Positions 25,630-34,498 of a DNA stretch of 64,000 nt are shown here, piece after piece; positions within the stretch are counted from its first letter, which is position 1, and every line of letters starts with the position of its first letter. Under the pieces are notes generated by a model. That model was not told the origin of the DNA and searched no databases. It worked only from the letters and a program-made list of their open reading frames with translations. The stretch is from Woronichinia naegeliana WA131 (GTDB lineage: Bacteria; Cyanobacteriota; Cyanobacteriia; Cyanobacteriales; Microcystaceae). The DNA lies in the NCBI GenBank assembly GCA_025370055.1, contig CP073041.1, forward strand, positions 6,108,272-6,172,271. Direction: 5' to 3'. The position numbers and the translations under genes were made by a program.

Positions 25630-28600
25630 ATGAGCATTAACTCTGCCTTGAGCCTTGCCTATGACCAACTTAGCAACTTTGCGGGTTTGGAAAATTTCTG
25701 GAATTTGTTTGATACGGCGTTTGGAACGCAATACGATTATTTAACGGCTTTCACGCTTAAATCGCAATGGTTGGCGGGAGATTTTAGTCAGTTTCCGACC
25801 ATTGAGGTGGTGAGTGATGAGGTGTTGGGGACGGCGAATGGGGCCTATGGCAGCAATGATACAATTTATGTGTCAGAGCAGTTTTTGAGTACGGCGAGTG
25901 AGTCGTCTTTGGTGGCTTTGTTGTTGGAGGAGTATGGGCATTTTGTGGATGCTCAAGTTAATTCGGTGGATAGTGCGGGGGATGAGGGGGCGATTTTTGC
26001 GGCGTTGGTACAAGGGGAGGATCTCGGAATTTCAACTTTACAGGCGTTGAAGGTTGAGGATGATCACGGGACAATTGTGGTTAATGGGGATGTTATTTCG
26101 GTAGAGCAACAGAATTTTACGGGAACAAATGGCGACGATAATATTACGGGAACATCGGGCAATGACGTTATTAGCCCTTTATTAGGAAATGACAATGTAG
26201 ATGGAGGAGCAGGTAATGATTTGTTAATAGTGGACTACTCTAGCAATAACCAGAGTGGTATTTCTTCTTCTCTCACGAGTAATGGTACAGGTGGGTTTAA
26301 TGGCGAGTATCAAGCTTACAATGGAAGTAATTATGATACGGTTAGTTTCAAAAATATAGAGCAATTTCAAATAACAGGAACAGGAGTAAGTGACACGATT
26401 TATACAGGAGGTGGTAATGACACTGTTAATGGGGGTGCAGGTAACGATGCAATTTATGGTGGTTTAGGGAACGATAGTCTTAATGGAGGCACAGGAGACG
26501 ATTACTTCGATGCTACTCAAGGTAGCGATACAGTCAATGGTGGGGATGGTATTGACACAATTGTCTATGACTTCAGTAGTAGCAGCAGTAATTTAACCAT
26601 AGATACAACTCTAGGAACCTCTATTGCACCCGCAGGGAGTTCCTATACAAATATTGAAGCCTTTGTATTAACAACGGGTAGCGGTAATGACCAAGTTAAA
26701 TTAGGAAATTACAATGACAATCTTTCCACAGGTGCAGGAAATGACACCATTATCAGTGGATTACGTTCTGATACAGTAGATGGCGGAACGGGAAATGATT
26801 TGTTAATTGTGGACTACTCTAGCAATAACCAGAGTGGTATTTCTTCTTCTCTCACGAGTAATGGTACAGGTGGGTTTAATGGCGAGTATCAAGCTTACAA
26901 TGGAAGTAATTATGATACGGTTAGTTTCAAAAATATAGAGCAATTTCAAATAACAGGAACAGGAGTAAGTGACACGATTTATACAGGAGGTGGTAATGAC
27001 ACTGTTAATGGGGGTGCAGGTAACGATGCAATTTATGGTGGTTTAGGGAACGATAGTCTTAATGGAGGCACAGGAGACGATTACTTCGATGCTACTCAAG
27101 GTAGCGATACAGTCAATGGTGGGGATGGTATTGACACAATTGTCTATGACTTCAGTAGTAGCAGCAGTAATTTAACCATAGATACAACTCTAGGAACCTC
27201 TATTGCACCCGCAGGGAGTTCCTATACAAATATTGAAGCCTTTGTATTAACAACAGGTAGCGGTAATGACCAAGTTAAATTAGGAAATTACAATGACAAT
27301 CTTTCCACAGGTGCAGGAAATGACACCATTATCAGTGGATTACGTTCTGATACAGTAGATGGCGGAACGGGAAATGATTTGTTAATTGTGGACTACTCTA
27401 GCAATAACCAGAGTGGTATTTCTTCTTCTCTCACGAGTAATGGTACAGGTGGGTTTAATGGCGAGTATCAAGCTTACAATGGAAGTAATTATGATACGGT
27501 TAGTTTCAAAAATATAGAGCAATTTCAAATAACAGGAACAGGAGTAAGTGACACGATTTATACAGGAGGTGGTAATGACACTGTTAATGGGGGTGCAGGT
27601 AACGATGCAATTTATGGTGGTTTAGGGAACGATAGTCTTAATGGAGGCACAGGAGACGATTACTTCGATGCTACTCAAGGTAGCGATACAGTCAATGGTG
27701 GGGATGGTATTGACACAATTGTCTATGACTTCAGTAGTAGCAGCAGTAATTTAACCATAGATACAACTCTAGGAACCTCTATTGCACCCGCAGGGAGTTC
27801 CTATACAAATATTGAAGCCTTTGTATTAACAACAGGTAGCGGTAATGACCAAGTTAAATTAGGAAATTACAATGACAATCTTTCCACAGGTGCAGGAAAT
27901 GACACCATTATCAGTGGATTACGTTCTGATACAGTAGATGGCGGAACGGGAAATGATTTGTTAATTGTGGACTACTCTAGCAATAACCAGAGTGGTATTT
28001 CTTCTTCTCTCACGAGTAATGGTACAGGTGGGTTTAATGGCGAGTATCAAGCTTACAATGGAAGTAATTATGATACGGTTAGTTTCAAAAATATAGAGCA
28101 ATTTCAAATAACAGGAACAGGAGTAAGTGACACGATTTATACAGGAGGTGGTAATGACACTGTTAATGGGGGTGCAGGTAACGATGCAATTTATGGTGGT
28201 TTAGGGAACGATAGTCTTAATGGAGGCACAGGAGACGATTACTTCGATGCTACTCAAGGTAGCGATACAGTCAATGGTGGGGATGGTATTGACACAATTG
28301 TCTATGACTTCAGTAGTAGCAGCAGTAATTTAACCATAGATACAACTCTAGGAACCTCTATTGCACCCGCAGGGAGTTCCTATACAAATATTGAAGCCTT
28401 TGTATTAACAACAGGTAGCGGTAATGACCAAGTTAAATTAGGAAATTACAATGACAATCTTTCCACAGGTGCAGGAAATGACACCATTATCAGTGGATTA
28501 CGTTCTGATACAGTAGATGGCGGAACGGGAAATGATTTGTTAATTGTGGACTACTCTAGCAATAACCAGAGTGGTATTTCTTCTTCTCTCACGAGTAATG

Positions 28601-31600
28601 GTACAGGTGGGTTTAATGGCGAGTATCAAGCTTACAATGGAAGTAATTATGATACGGTTAGTTTCAAAAATATAGAGCAATTTCAAATAACAGGAACAGG
28701 AGTAAGTGACACGATTTATACAGGAGGTGGTAATGACACTGTTAATGGGGGTGCAGGTAACGATGCAATTTATGGTGGTTTAGGGAACGATAGTCTTAAT
28801 GGAGGCACAGGAGACGATTACTTCGATGCTACTCAAGGTAGCGATACAGTCAATGGTGGGGATGGTATTGACACAATTGTCTATGACTTCAGTAGTAGCA
28901 GCAGTAATTTAACCATAGATACAACTCTAGGAACCTCTATTGCACCCGCAGGGAGTTCCTATACAAATATTGAAGCCTTTGTATTAACAACAGGTAGCGG
29001 TAATGACCAAGTTAAATTAGGAAATTACAATGACAATCTTTCCACAGGTGCAGGAAATGACACCATTATCAGTGGATTACGTTCTGATACAGTAGATGGC
29101 GGAACGGGAAATGATTTGTTAATTGTGGACTACTCTAGCAATAACCAGAGTGGTATTTCTTCTTCTCTCACGAGTAATGGTACAGGTGGGTTTAATGGCG
29201 AGTATCAAGCTTACAATGGAAGTAATTATGATACGGTTAGTTTCAAAAATATAGAGCAATTTCAAATAACAGGAACAGGAGTAAGTGACACGATTTATAC
29301 AGGAGGTGGTAATGACACTGTTAATGGGGGTGCAGGTAACGATGCAATTTATGGTGGTTTAGGGAACGATAGTCTTAATGGAGGCACAGGAGACGATTAC
29401 TTCGATGCTACTCAAGGTAGCGATACAGTCAATGGTGGGGATGGTATTGACACAATTGTCTATGACTTCAGTAGTAGCAGCAGTAATTTAACCATAGATA
29501 CAACTCTAGGAACCTCTATTGCACCCGCAGGGAGTTCCTATACAAATATTGAAGCCTTTGTATTAACAACGGGTAGCGGTAATGACCAAGTTAAATTAGG
29601 AAATTACAATGACAATCTTTCCACAGGTGCAGGAAATGACACCATTATCAGTGGATTACGTTCTGATACAGTAGATGGCGGAACGGGAAATGATTTGTTA
29701 ATTGTGGACTACTCTAGCAATAACCAGAGTGGTATTTCTTCTTCTCTCACGAGTAATGGTACAGGTGGGTTTAATGGCGAGTATCAAGCTTACAATGGAA
29801 GTAATTATGATACGGTTAGTTTCAAAAATATAGAGCAATTTCAAATCACGGGAACAGGAGTAAGTGACACGATTTATACAGGAGGTGGTAATGACACTGT
29901 TAATGGGGGTGCAGGTAACGATGCAATTTATGGTGGTTTAGGGAACGATAGTCTTAATGGAGGCACAGGAGACGATTACTTCGATGCTACTCAAGGTAGC
30001 GATACAGTCAATGGTGGGGATGGTATTGACACAATTGTCTATGACTTCAGTAGTAGCAGCAGTAATTTAACCATAGATACAACTCTAGGAACCTCTATTG
30101 CACCCGCAGGGAGTTCCTATACAAATATTGAAGCCTTTGTATTAACAACAGGTAGCGGTAATGACCAAGTTAAATTAGGAAATTACAATGACAATCTTTC
30201 CACAGGTGCAGGAAATGACACCATTATCAGTGGATTACGTTCTGATATAGTAGATGGCGGAACGGGAAATGATTTGTTAATTGTGGACTACTCTAGCAAT
30301 AACCAGAGTGGTATTTCTTCTTCTCTCACGAGTAATGGTACAGGTGGGTTTAATGGCGAGTATCAAGCTTACAATGGAAGTAATTATGATACGGTTAGTT
30401 TCAAAAATATAGAGCAATTTCAAATCACGGGAACAGGAGTAAGTGACACGATTTATACAGGAGGTGGTAATGACACTGTTAATGGGGGTGCAGGTAACGA
30501 TGCAATTTATAGCGGTGCTGGCAATGACACCATTAATGGTACTAATCAAACTGCCCTTACCCCTGGTTCAGGAGAAATAGATATTCTTTCGGGGGGGACA
30601 GGAAACGATCTTTTCATTTTAGGTAGTGGCAATAATCCTTACTACGATGATGGGAATAATCTCGCTGATGGTAGCAGTAACTATGCTGATATTACCGACT
30701 TCAATACAGGAGACATTATTCAACTCCAAGGCTCAAGCACTAACTATCTTCTGAACGTCGTCGGCGCAGACACCCAAATCCTAATCAATAAACCTGGCAC
30801 CGAACCCGATGAACTCATTGGCATTGTCCGCAATCAAACAGCCCTAAATCTCACCAGCAATAGCTTTGTCTATGCCTCCCTCTCCACCATCACCCTAGCC
30901 GTCTCCCCCGCCAGCGTTACCGAAAATGGTACAACTAATTTAGTCTATACCTTCACTCGCACCAGCCCCACTACCAACGCCCTCACCGTTAACTACACCA
31001 TTGGGGGAACCGCCACTAACGGCACTGACTATACGAGCATTGGTACAAGCGTCACTTTTGCGGCCAACGCCTCCACTGCCACCGTCATCATTGATCCCAC
31101 TGCCGACAACACCATTGAAAACAACGAAACGACCACTCTTACCTTAGCCACAGGCAACTACAACATTGGTACGACTACCGCCGTTACAGGAACCATTACT
31201 AATGATGATTTTCCCGTCCTTTCCATCAATAACGTCACCGTCGTTGAAGGCCAAGACAATAATGCTCTACTAACCATCAGCTTTAACAATCCCATCAACC
31301 AAACCGTCACCGTTAACTACACCACCACCGCTATTAACGCAACGGCTAACGTTGACTACACAAGCAAAACAGGAAGCCTTACCATTGTTCCCAATAGCTA
31401 CTTTGCTACCCTTAGCATTCCCCTGCTCAACGATAATCTCAACGAAGGCGATGAAGCATTCCTGGTAACCCTCTCCAGTCCAGTAAATGCAGTTCTCGAT
31501 CCAAATGCCAGCATCGGCGAAGTCACCATTACCGATACGTTACAAACAACCATAACCCGCACCCTATCCGCCAACGTTGAAAACCTCAAACTCAATGGGA

Positions 31601-32811
31601 CTGACCCCATTAATGGAACAGGTAACGCCGGTAATAATGTTCTAACTGGTAATAGCGCGAACAATATCCTCAATGGAGGAGAGGGTAACGATACTCTCAA
31701 TGGTGGCGCAGGGAATGACACTCTAATCGGAGGTCTAGGCAATGATGTTTACCAAGTTGATAGCACCACCGATGTCATCACCGAAAATACTGGCGAAGGA
31801 ACTGATACGATTCAATCCTCTGTCACCTTTAGCCTAGCTGCTTTCCCCAATATCGAAAACCTGACCTTAACCGGTTTTAGTACTATTAACGGTACAGGGA
31901 ACGCTGCCAATAACATCCTCAATGGCAATACAGCCAACAATACCCTCAATGGCGGTGATGGCAATGACACTTTAAATGGTAATACAGGAGTCGATACCTT
32001 AATCGGTGGTTTAGGTAATGATATTTACCAAGTCGATAGCACCACTGATGTCATCACCGAAAATGCCAGCGAAGGAACCGACACTATTCAGTCCTCTGTC
32101 ACCTTTAGCCTTGCTGCTTTCCCCAATATCGAAAACCTGACCTTAACCGGTTCCAGTGCTATTAACGGTACTGGCAATGCTGCCAACAATTCTTTAACAG
32201 GGAATACTGCTAATAACACCCTAGATGGCGGCGATGGTAACGACACCCTCAATGGCGGTGCTGGTAACGATACTCTCATTGGCGGAAATGGCAACGATTT
32301 TGCCTACTATTACAGTTCAACTGGCAGTGTCACCGTTAATTTAGCAACCGGAATTGCCAGTGATGGTTTAGGCGGAACCGATACCCTCTCCTTTATTGAA
32401 AATGTTCAAGGCTCCAATACCGCAGGCGATAATCTCACAGGCAATACCGGCGTTAACGTTCTCTATGGCTACGGCGGTGCAGATATTCTCACAGGAGGAG
32501 GCGGCAATGATCTGCTCTATGTCGGCAGTGATACCGTTACTGATACTGTGAACTATGCCAGTGGCGATGGGGCTGATACGGTTTATAACTTTGTGCGTGG
32601 AGCCGGTGGAGATCTGCTCAAATTTACCGGCATTACCGCTATTGATGTCCAGGTTTCTGGCACGAATACCCTATTTAAAGTGGGAGATGGGATCTCAGGT
32701 AACTCTGGCTTTGGTTCAGGAACCTTACTGTTAACCACCAGTGCCACGACGGGTTTTGTCGCTGCTGATGTCAACGTCAATCTCTCAGGGGCAACCTTTG
32801 CTTTTAGTTAA
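25630..32811 (+). CDS. Giant RTX/Calx-beta secreted protein with 193-residue tandem repeats
   Basis: The 2393-residue protein has an N-terminal domain (1-160) with the segment LLEEYGHFVD, reminiscent of a zinc-metalloprotease helix but lacking HExxH. RTX nonapeptides (GNDxLxGG type) begin near residue 170. Seven complete and one partial copy of a nearly identical 193-residue unit fill about 194-1627. Two Calx-beta domains follow (about 1753-1965), then more RTX repeats. There is no N-terminal signal peptide, as expected for type I secretion using a C-terminal signal. RTX repeats bind calcium after export. Possible roles are adhesion or surface layer formation; none is shown. No dedicated HlyB/HlyD pair is adjacent. 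Confidence 0.9.
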   Translation: MSINSALSLAYDQLSNFAGLENFWNLFDTAFGTQYDYLTAFTLKSQWLAGDFSQFPTIEVVSDEVLGTANGAYGSNDTIYVSEQFLSTASESSLVALLLEEYGHFVDAQVNSVDSAGDEGAIFAALVQGEDLGISTLQALKVEDDHGTIVVNGDVISVEQQNFTGTNGDDNITGTSGNDVISPLLGNDNVDGGAGNDLLIVDYSSNNQSGISSSLTSNGTGGFNGEYQAYNGSNYDTVSFKNIEQFQITGTGVSDTIYTGGGNDTVNGGAGNDAIYGGLGNDSLNGGTGDDYFDATQGSDTVNGGDGIDTIVYDFSSSSSNLTIDTTLGTSIAPAGSSYTNIEAFVLTTGSGNDQVKLGNYNDNLSTGAGNDTIISGLRSDTVDGGTGNDLLIVDYSSNNQSGISSSLTSNGTGGFNGEYQAYNGSNYDTVSFKNIEQFQITGTGVSDTIYTGGGNDTVNGGAGNDAIYGGLGNDSLNGGTGDDYFDATQGSDTVNGGDGIDTIVYDFSSSSSNLTIDTTLGTSIAPAGSSYTNIEAFVLTTGSGNDQVKLGNYNDNLSTGAGNDTIISGLRSDTVDGGTGNDLLIVDYSSNNQSGISSSLTSNGTGGFNGEYQAYNGSNYDTVSFKNIEQFQITGTGVSDTIYTGGGNDTVNGGAGNDAIYGGLGNDSLNGGTGDDYFDATQGSDTVNGGDGIDTIVYDFSSSSSNLTIDTTLGTSIAPAGSSYTNIEAFVLTTGSGNDQVKLGNYNDNLSTGAGNDTIISGLRSDTVDGGTGNDLLIVDYSSNNQSGISSSLTSNGTGGFNGEYQAYNGSNYDTVSFKNIEQFQITGTGVSDTIYTGGGNDTVNGGAGNDAIYGGLGNDSLNGGTGDDYFDATQGSDTVNGGDGIDTIVYDFSSSSSNLTIDTTLGTSIAPAGSSYTNIEAFVLTTGSGNDQVKLGNYNDNLSTGAGNDTIISGLRSDTVDGGTGNDLLIVDYSSNNQSGISSSLTSNGTGGFNGEYQAYNGSNYDTVSFKNIEQFQITGTGVSDTIYTGGGNDTVNGGAGNDAIYGGLGNDSLNGGTGDDYFDATQGSDTVNGGDGIDTIVYDFSSSSSNLTIDTTLGTSIAPAGSSYTNIEAFVLTTGSGNDQVKLGNYNDNLSTGAGNDTIISGLRSDTVDGGTGNDLLIVDYSSNNQSGISSSLTSNGTGGFNGEYQAYNGSNYDTVSFKNIEQFQITGTGVSDTIYTGGGNDTVNGGAGNDAIYGGLGNDSLNGGTGDDYFDATQGSDTVNGGDGIDTIVYDFSSSSSNLTIDTTLGTSIAPAGSSYTNIEAFVLTTGSGNDQVKLGNYNDNLSTGAGNDTIISGLRSDTVDGGTGNDLLIVDYSSNNQSGISSSLTSNGTGGFNGEYQAYNGSNYDTVSFKNIEQFQITGTGVSDTIYTGGGNDTVNGGAGNDAIYGGLGNDSLNGGTGDDYFDATQGSDTVNGGDGIDTIVYDFSSSSSNLTIDTTLGTSIAPAGSSYTNIEAFVLTTGSGNDQVKLGNYNDNLSTGAGNDTIISGLRSDIVDGGTGNDLLIVDYSSNNQSGISSSLTSNGTGGFNGEYQAYNGSNYDTVSFKNIEQFQITGTGVSDTIYTGGGNDTVNGGAGNDAIYSGAGNDTINGTNQTALTPGSGEIDILSGGTGNDLFILGSGNNPYYDDGNNLADGSSNYADITDFNTGDIIQLQGSSTNYLLNVVGADTQILINKPGTEPDELIGIVRNQTALNLTSNSFVYASLSTITLAVSPASVTENGTTNLVYTFTRTSPTTNALTVNYTIGGTATNGTDYTSIGTSVTFAANASTATVIIDPTADNTIENNETTTLTLATGNYNIGTTTAVTGTITNDDFPVLSINNVTVVEGQDNNALLTISFNNPINQTVTVNYTTTAINATANVDYTSKTGSLTIVPNSYFATLSIPLLNDNLNEGDEAFLVTLSSPVNAVLDPNASIGEVTITDTLQTTITRTLSANVENLKLNGTDPINGTGNAGNNVLTGNSANNILNGGEGNDTLNGGAGNDTLIGGLGNDVYQVDSTTDVITENTGEGTDTIQSSVTFSLAAFPNIENLTLTGFSTINGTGNAANNILNGNTANNTLNGGDGNDTLNGNTGVDTLIGGLGNDIYQVDSTTDVITENASEGTDTIQSSVTFSLAAFPNIENLTLTGSSAINGTGNAANNSLTGNTANNTLDGGDGNDTLNGGAGNDTLIGGNGNDFAYYYSSTGSVTVNLATGIASDGLGGTDTLSFIENVQGSNTAGDNLTGNTGVNVLYGYGGADILTGGGGNDLLYVGSDTVTDTVNYASGDGADTVYNFVRGAGGDLLKFTGITAIDVQVSGTNTLFKVGDGISGNSGFGSGTLLLTTSATTGFVAADVNVNLSGATFAFS
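26212..30513 (+). repeat. 579-bp in-frame tandem array (7 full + 1 partial copies)
   Basis: The marker ggcgagtatcaagc recurs at 26302, 26881, 27460, 28039, 28618, 29197, 29776 and 30355, exactly 579 bp apart. Copies differ at only a few positions: ttaatagtgg in the first versus ttaattgtgg later; acaacggg in copies 1 and 6 versus acaacagg; aaatcacggg in copies 7 and 8 versus aaataacagg; gatatag only in copy 7. The array is a multiple of three, so copy-number change keeps the frame. Confidence 0.97.
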
Positions 32812-32824
32812 CTAGAAATAAGAA

Positions 32825-33306
32825 GGCGATCGCGTTTTTAATGGATAATTGAGAATGGACAATGGATAATTATCAACTATTCATTATTAACTATCAATTA
32901 ATCGGCGATCGCGTTTTTAATGGATAATTGAGAATGGACAATGGATAATTATCAACTATTCATTATTAACTATCAATTAATCGGCGATCGCGTTTTTAAT
33001 GGATAATTGAGAATGGACAATGGATAATTATCAACTATTCATTATTAACTATCAATTAATCGGCGATCGCGTTTTTAATGGATAATTGAGAATGGACAAT
33101 GGATAATTATCAACTATTCATTATCAACTATCAATTAATTAGCGATCGCTTTTTAAATGGATAATTGAGAATGGACAATGGATAATTATCAACTATTCAT
33201 TATCAACTATCAATTAATTAGCGATCGCGTTTTTAATGGATAATTGAGAATGGACAATGGATAATTATCAACTATTCATTATTAACTATCAATTAATCGG
33301 CGATCG
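32825..33306. repeat. 79-bp tandem repeat carrying HIP1 octamers (6 copies plus end)
   Basis: Starts at 32825, 32904, 32983, 33062, 33141 and 33220 are exactly 79 bp apart, with a terminal octamer at 33299. Each unit holds gcgatcgc and an AT-rich stretch (atggataattgagaatgg... ttatcaactattcatta). No gene is present between 32812 and 33328. A related fragment recurs at about 37647-37703 after the second RTX gene. Confidence 0.95.
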
Positions 33307-33328
33307 CTGAAAATGCTAAAATTTAGCC

Positions 33329-34162
33329 ATGTTTGATAATATCTGTAAATTTCTCGCCGAAAACTTTTCTGAAGATTATGCCACTTGGTTACTCGGTCGC
33401 CCTGTTACGCTGACCAAACTGAGTCCAACGGAATTATCTTTAGAACCGATTCGTGCTGACTCTCTTATTCTCGAACAATCGGAAGATTTGGTTTTACATC
33501 TCGAATTTCAGACGGAACCTGACGAAACAATGGGTTTTCGGATGTTGGATTATCGAGTCAGGGTTTATCGTCGTTTCCCAACTAAAACCATGCACCAAGT
33601 GGTTATTTATCTGAAACCAACCAAGTCGGCCTTGGTCTATCAAGATAGCTTTCAGGTAGGAGAAACAAATCATCATTATCGAGTTATTCGTTTATGGGAA
33701 GAATCTTCAGATTTATTTTTAAAGAGTCGAGGATTATTGTCCTTAGCGGTATTGACCAAGAGCCAAGATACTACGGTAAGATTAAGGGAAATTGCCCAGA
33801 TCTTAGATAAAATAGAGGATAAAAGGCTCAAGTCTAACCTCATGGCTGCAACGGCGGTATTTGCTGGCTTGGTGATTAAACCTGAAATCATTAAAACTAT
33901 TTTAAGGAGTGATGCTATGAAAGAATCTGCTTTTTATCAGGATATTTTGCAAGAGGGTCGCCTAGAGGGTCGTCTAGAGGGTCGTCTAGAGGGTCGTCTA
34001 GAGGGTCGCCTAGAGGGTCGCCTAGAGGGTCGCCTAGAGGGTGAGCGAGAAGGTAAATTAAAGGTTGGGCAACAGCTTTTACATTTGGGGATGTCTTTGT
34101 CTCAGGTTGCTCAGGTGACGGGTTTCTCGGAGCAGGAGTTACAGCAGAGTTTGTCAGGTTAA
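33329..34162 (+). CDS. Rpn-family (PD-(D/E)XK-like) putative nuclease with EGRL repeat
   Basis: The 277-residue protein shows the Rpn/YhgA-like pattern: ADSLILEQSEDLVLHLEFQTE (about residues 43-63) provides the D...E-x-Q active-site arrangement, followed by MLDYRVRVYRRF and VVIYLKP. The C-terminal quarter contains seven tandem EGRL tetrapeptides from a 12-bp repeat and a possible helix-turn-helix (LSQVAQVTGFSEQELQQ). E. coli Rpn proteins are recombination-promoting nucleases. Many such genes occur in cyanobacterial genomes and behave like mobile or selfish genes. It sits between two RTX genes. Confidence 0.8.
   Translation: MFDNICKFLAENFSEDYATWLLGRPVTLTKLSPTELSLEPIRADSLILEQSEDLVLHLEFQTEPDETMGFRMLDYRVRVYRRFPTKTMHQVVIYLKPTKSALVYQDSFQVGETNHHYRVIRLWEESSDLFLKSRGLLSLAVLTKSQDTTVRLREIAQILDKIEDKRLKSNLMAATAVFAGLVIKPEIIKTILRSDAMKESAFYQDILQEGRLEGRLEGRLEGRLEGRLEGRLEGRLEGEREGKLKVGQQLLHLGMSLSQVAQVTGFSEQELQQSLSG
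33953..34036 (+). repeat. 12-bp tandem repeat (7 copies) encoding EGRL
   Basis: Seven direct units of gagggtcg(c/t)cta follow one another within the Rpn-like gene. Unit length is a multiple of three, so expansion or contraction only changes the length of an alpha-helical linker. Third-base variation (cgcc/cgtc) shows that some copies have diverged. Confidence 0.93.
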
Positions 34163-34255
34163 TGGTGGTTTGGCTTTTTTACCGTTTTTAACTGATCGCT
34201 GTTTCTCTGTCCCTTTCTCTGTGGTGTTTAACAGGTCACTTTCTACTCATTAGAG

Positions 34256-34498
34256 TTTGTAACAAAATTTAATATTTGTCCTAGCCCTTATATTGACTAG
34301 CTTTGTAGTAATTAATCATTAGAACAGGGGGTGCTTTTTTTGTATTTATTGATAGACTATCGAAAGTCTGCCCGCTAAGAATCCTATTCAAGTTTAGTAT
34401 TTCTAGAAAAACTTCTGTTGTTAGAGGTTCTGTTTCTCGCGGCTCTAAGGTTTTAAAAATCATTCTCAATCAATATAGTCACTTAGCTCATTACTACT
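34256..34498 (+). promoter_or_regulatory. 5' leader of the second RTX gene, homologous to 25372-25629
   Basis: This leader aligns closely with the one before the large RTX gene, from tttgtaacaaaattta to the start codon, where the copies continue into homologous coding sequence. A shared promoter or regulatory leader is inferred; no specific binding site was recognised. The portion 34163-34255 contains nothing else identifiable. Confidence 0.6.

Noticed and set aside
26212-30513. CRISPR-like or non-coding repeats
   Set aside because: The 579-bp units are in-frame coding sequence of an RTX protein.
32825-33306. CRISPR array
   Set aside because: The 79-bp units are contiguous and nearly identical throughout, with no unique spacers, and no cas genes are present.
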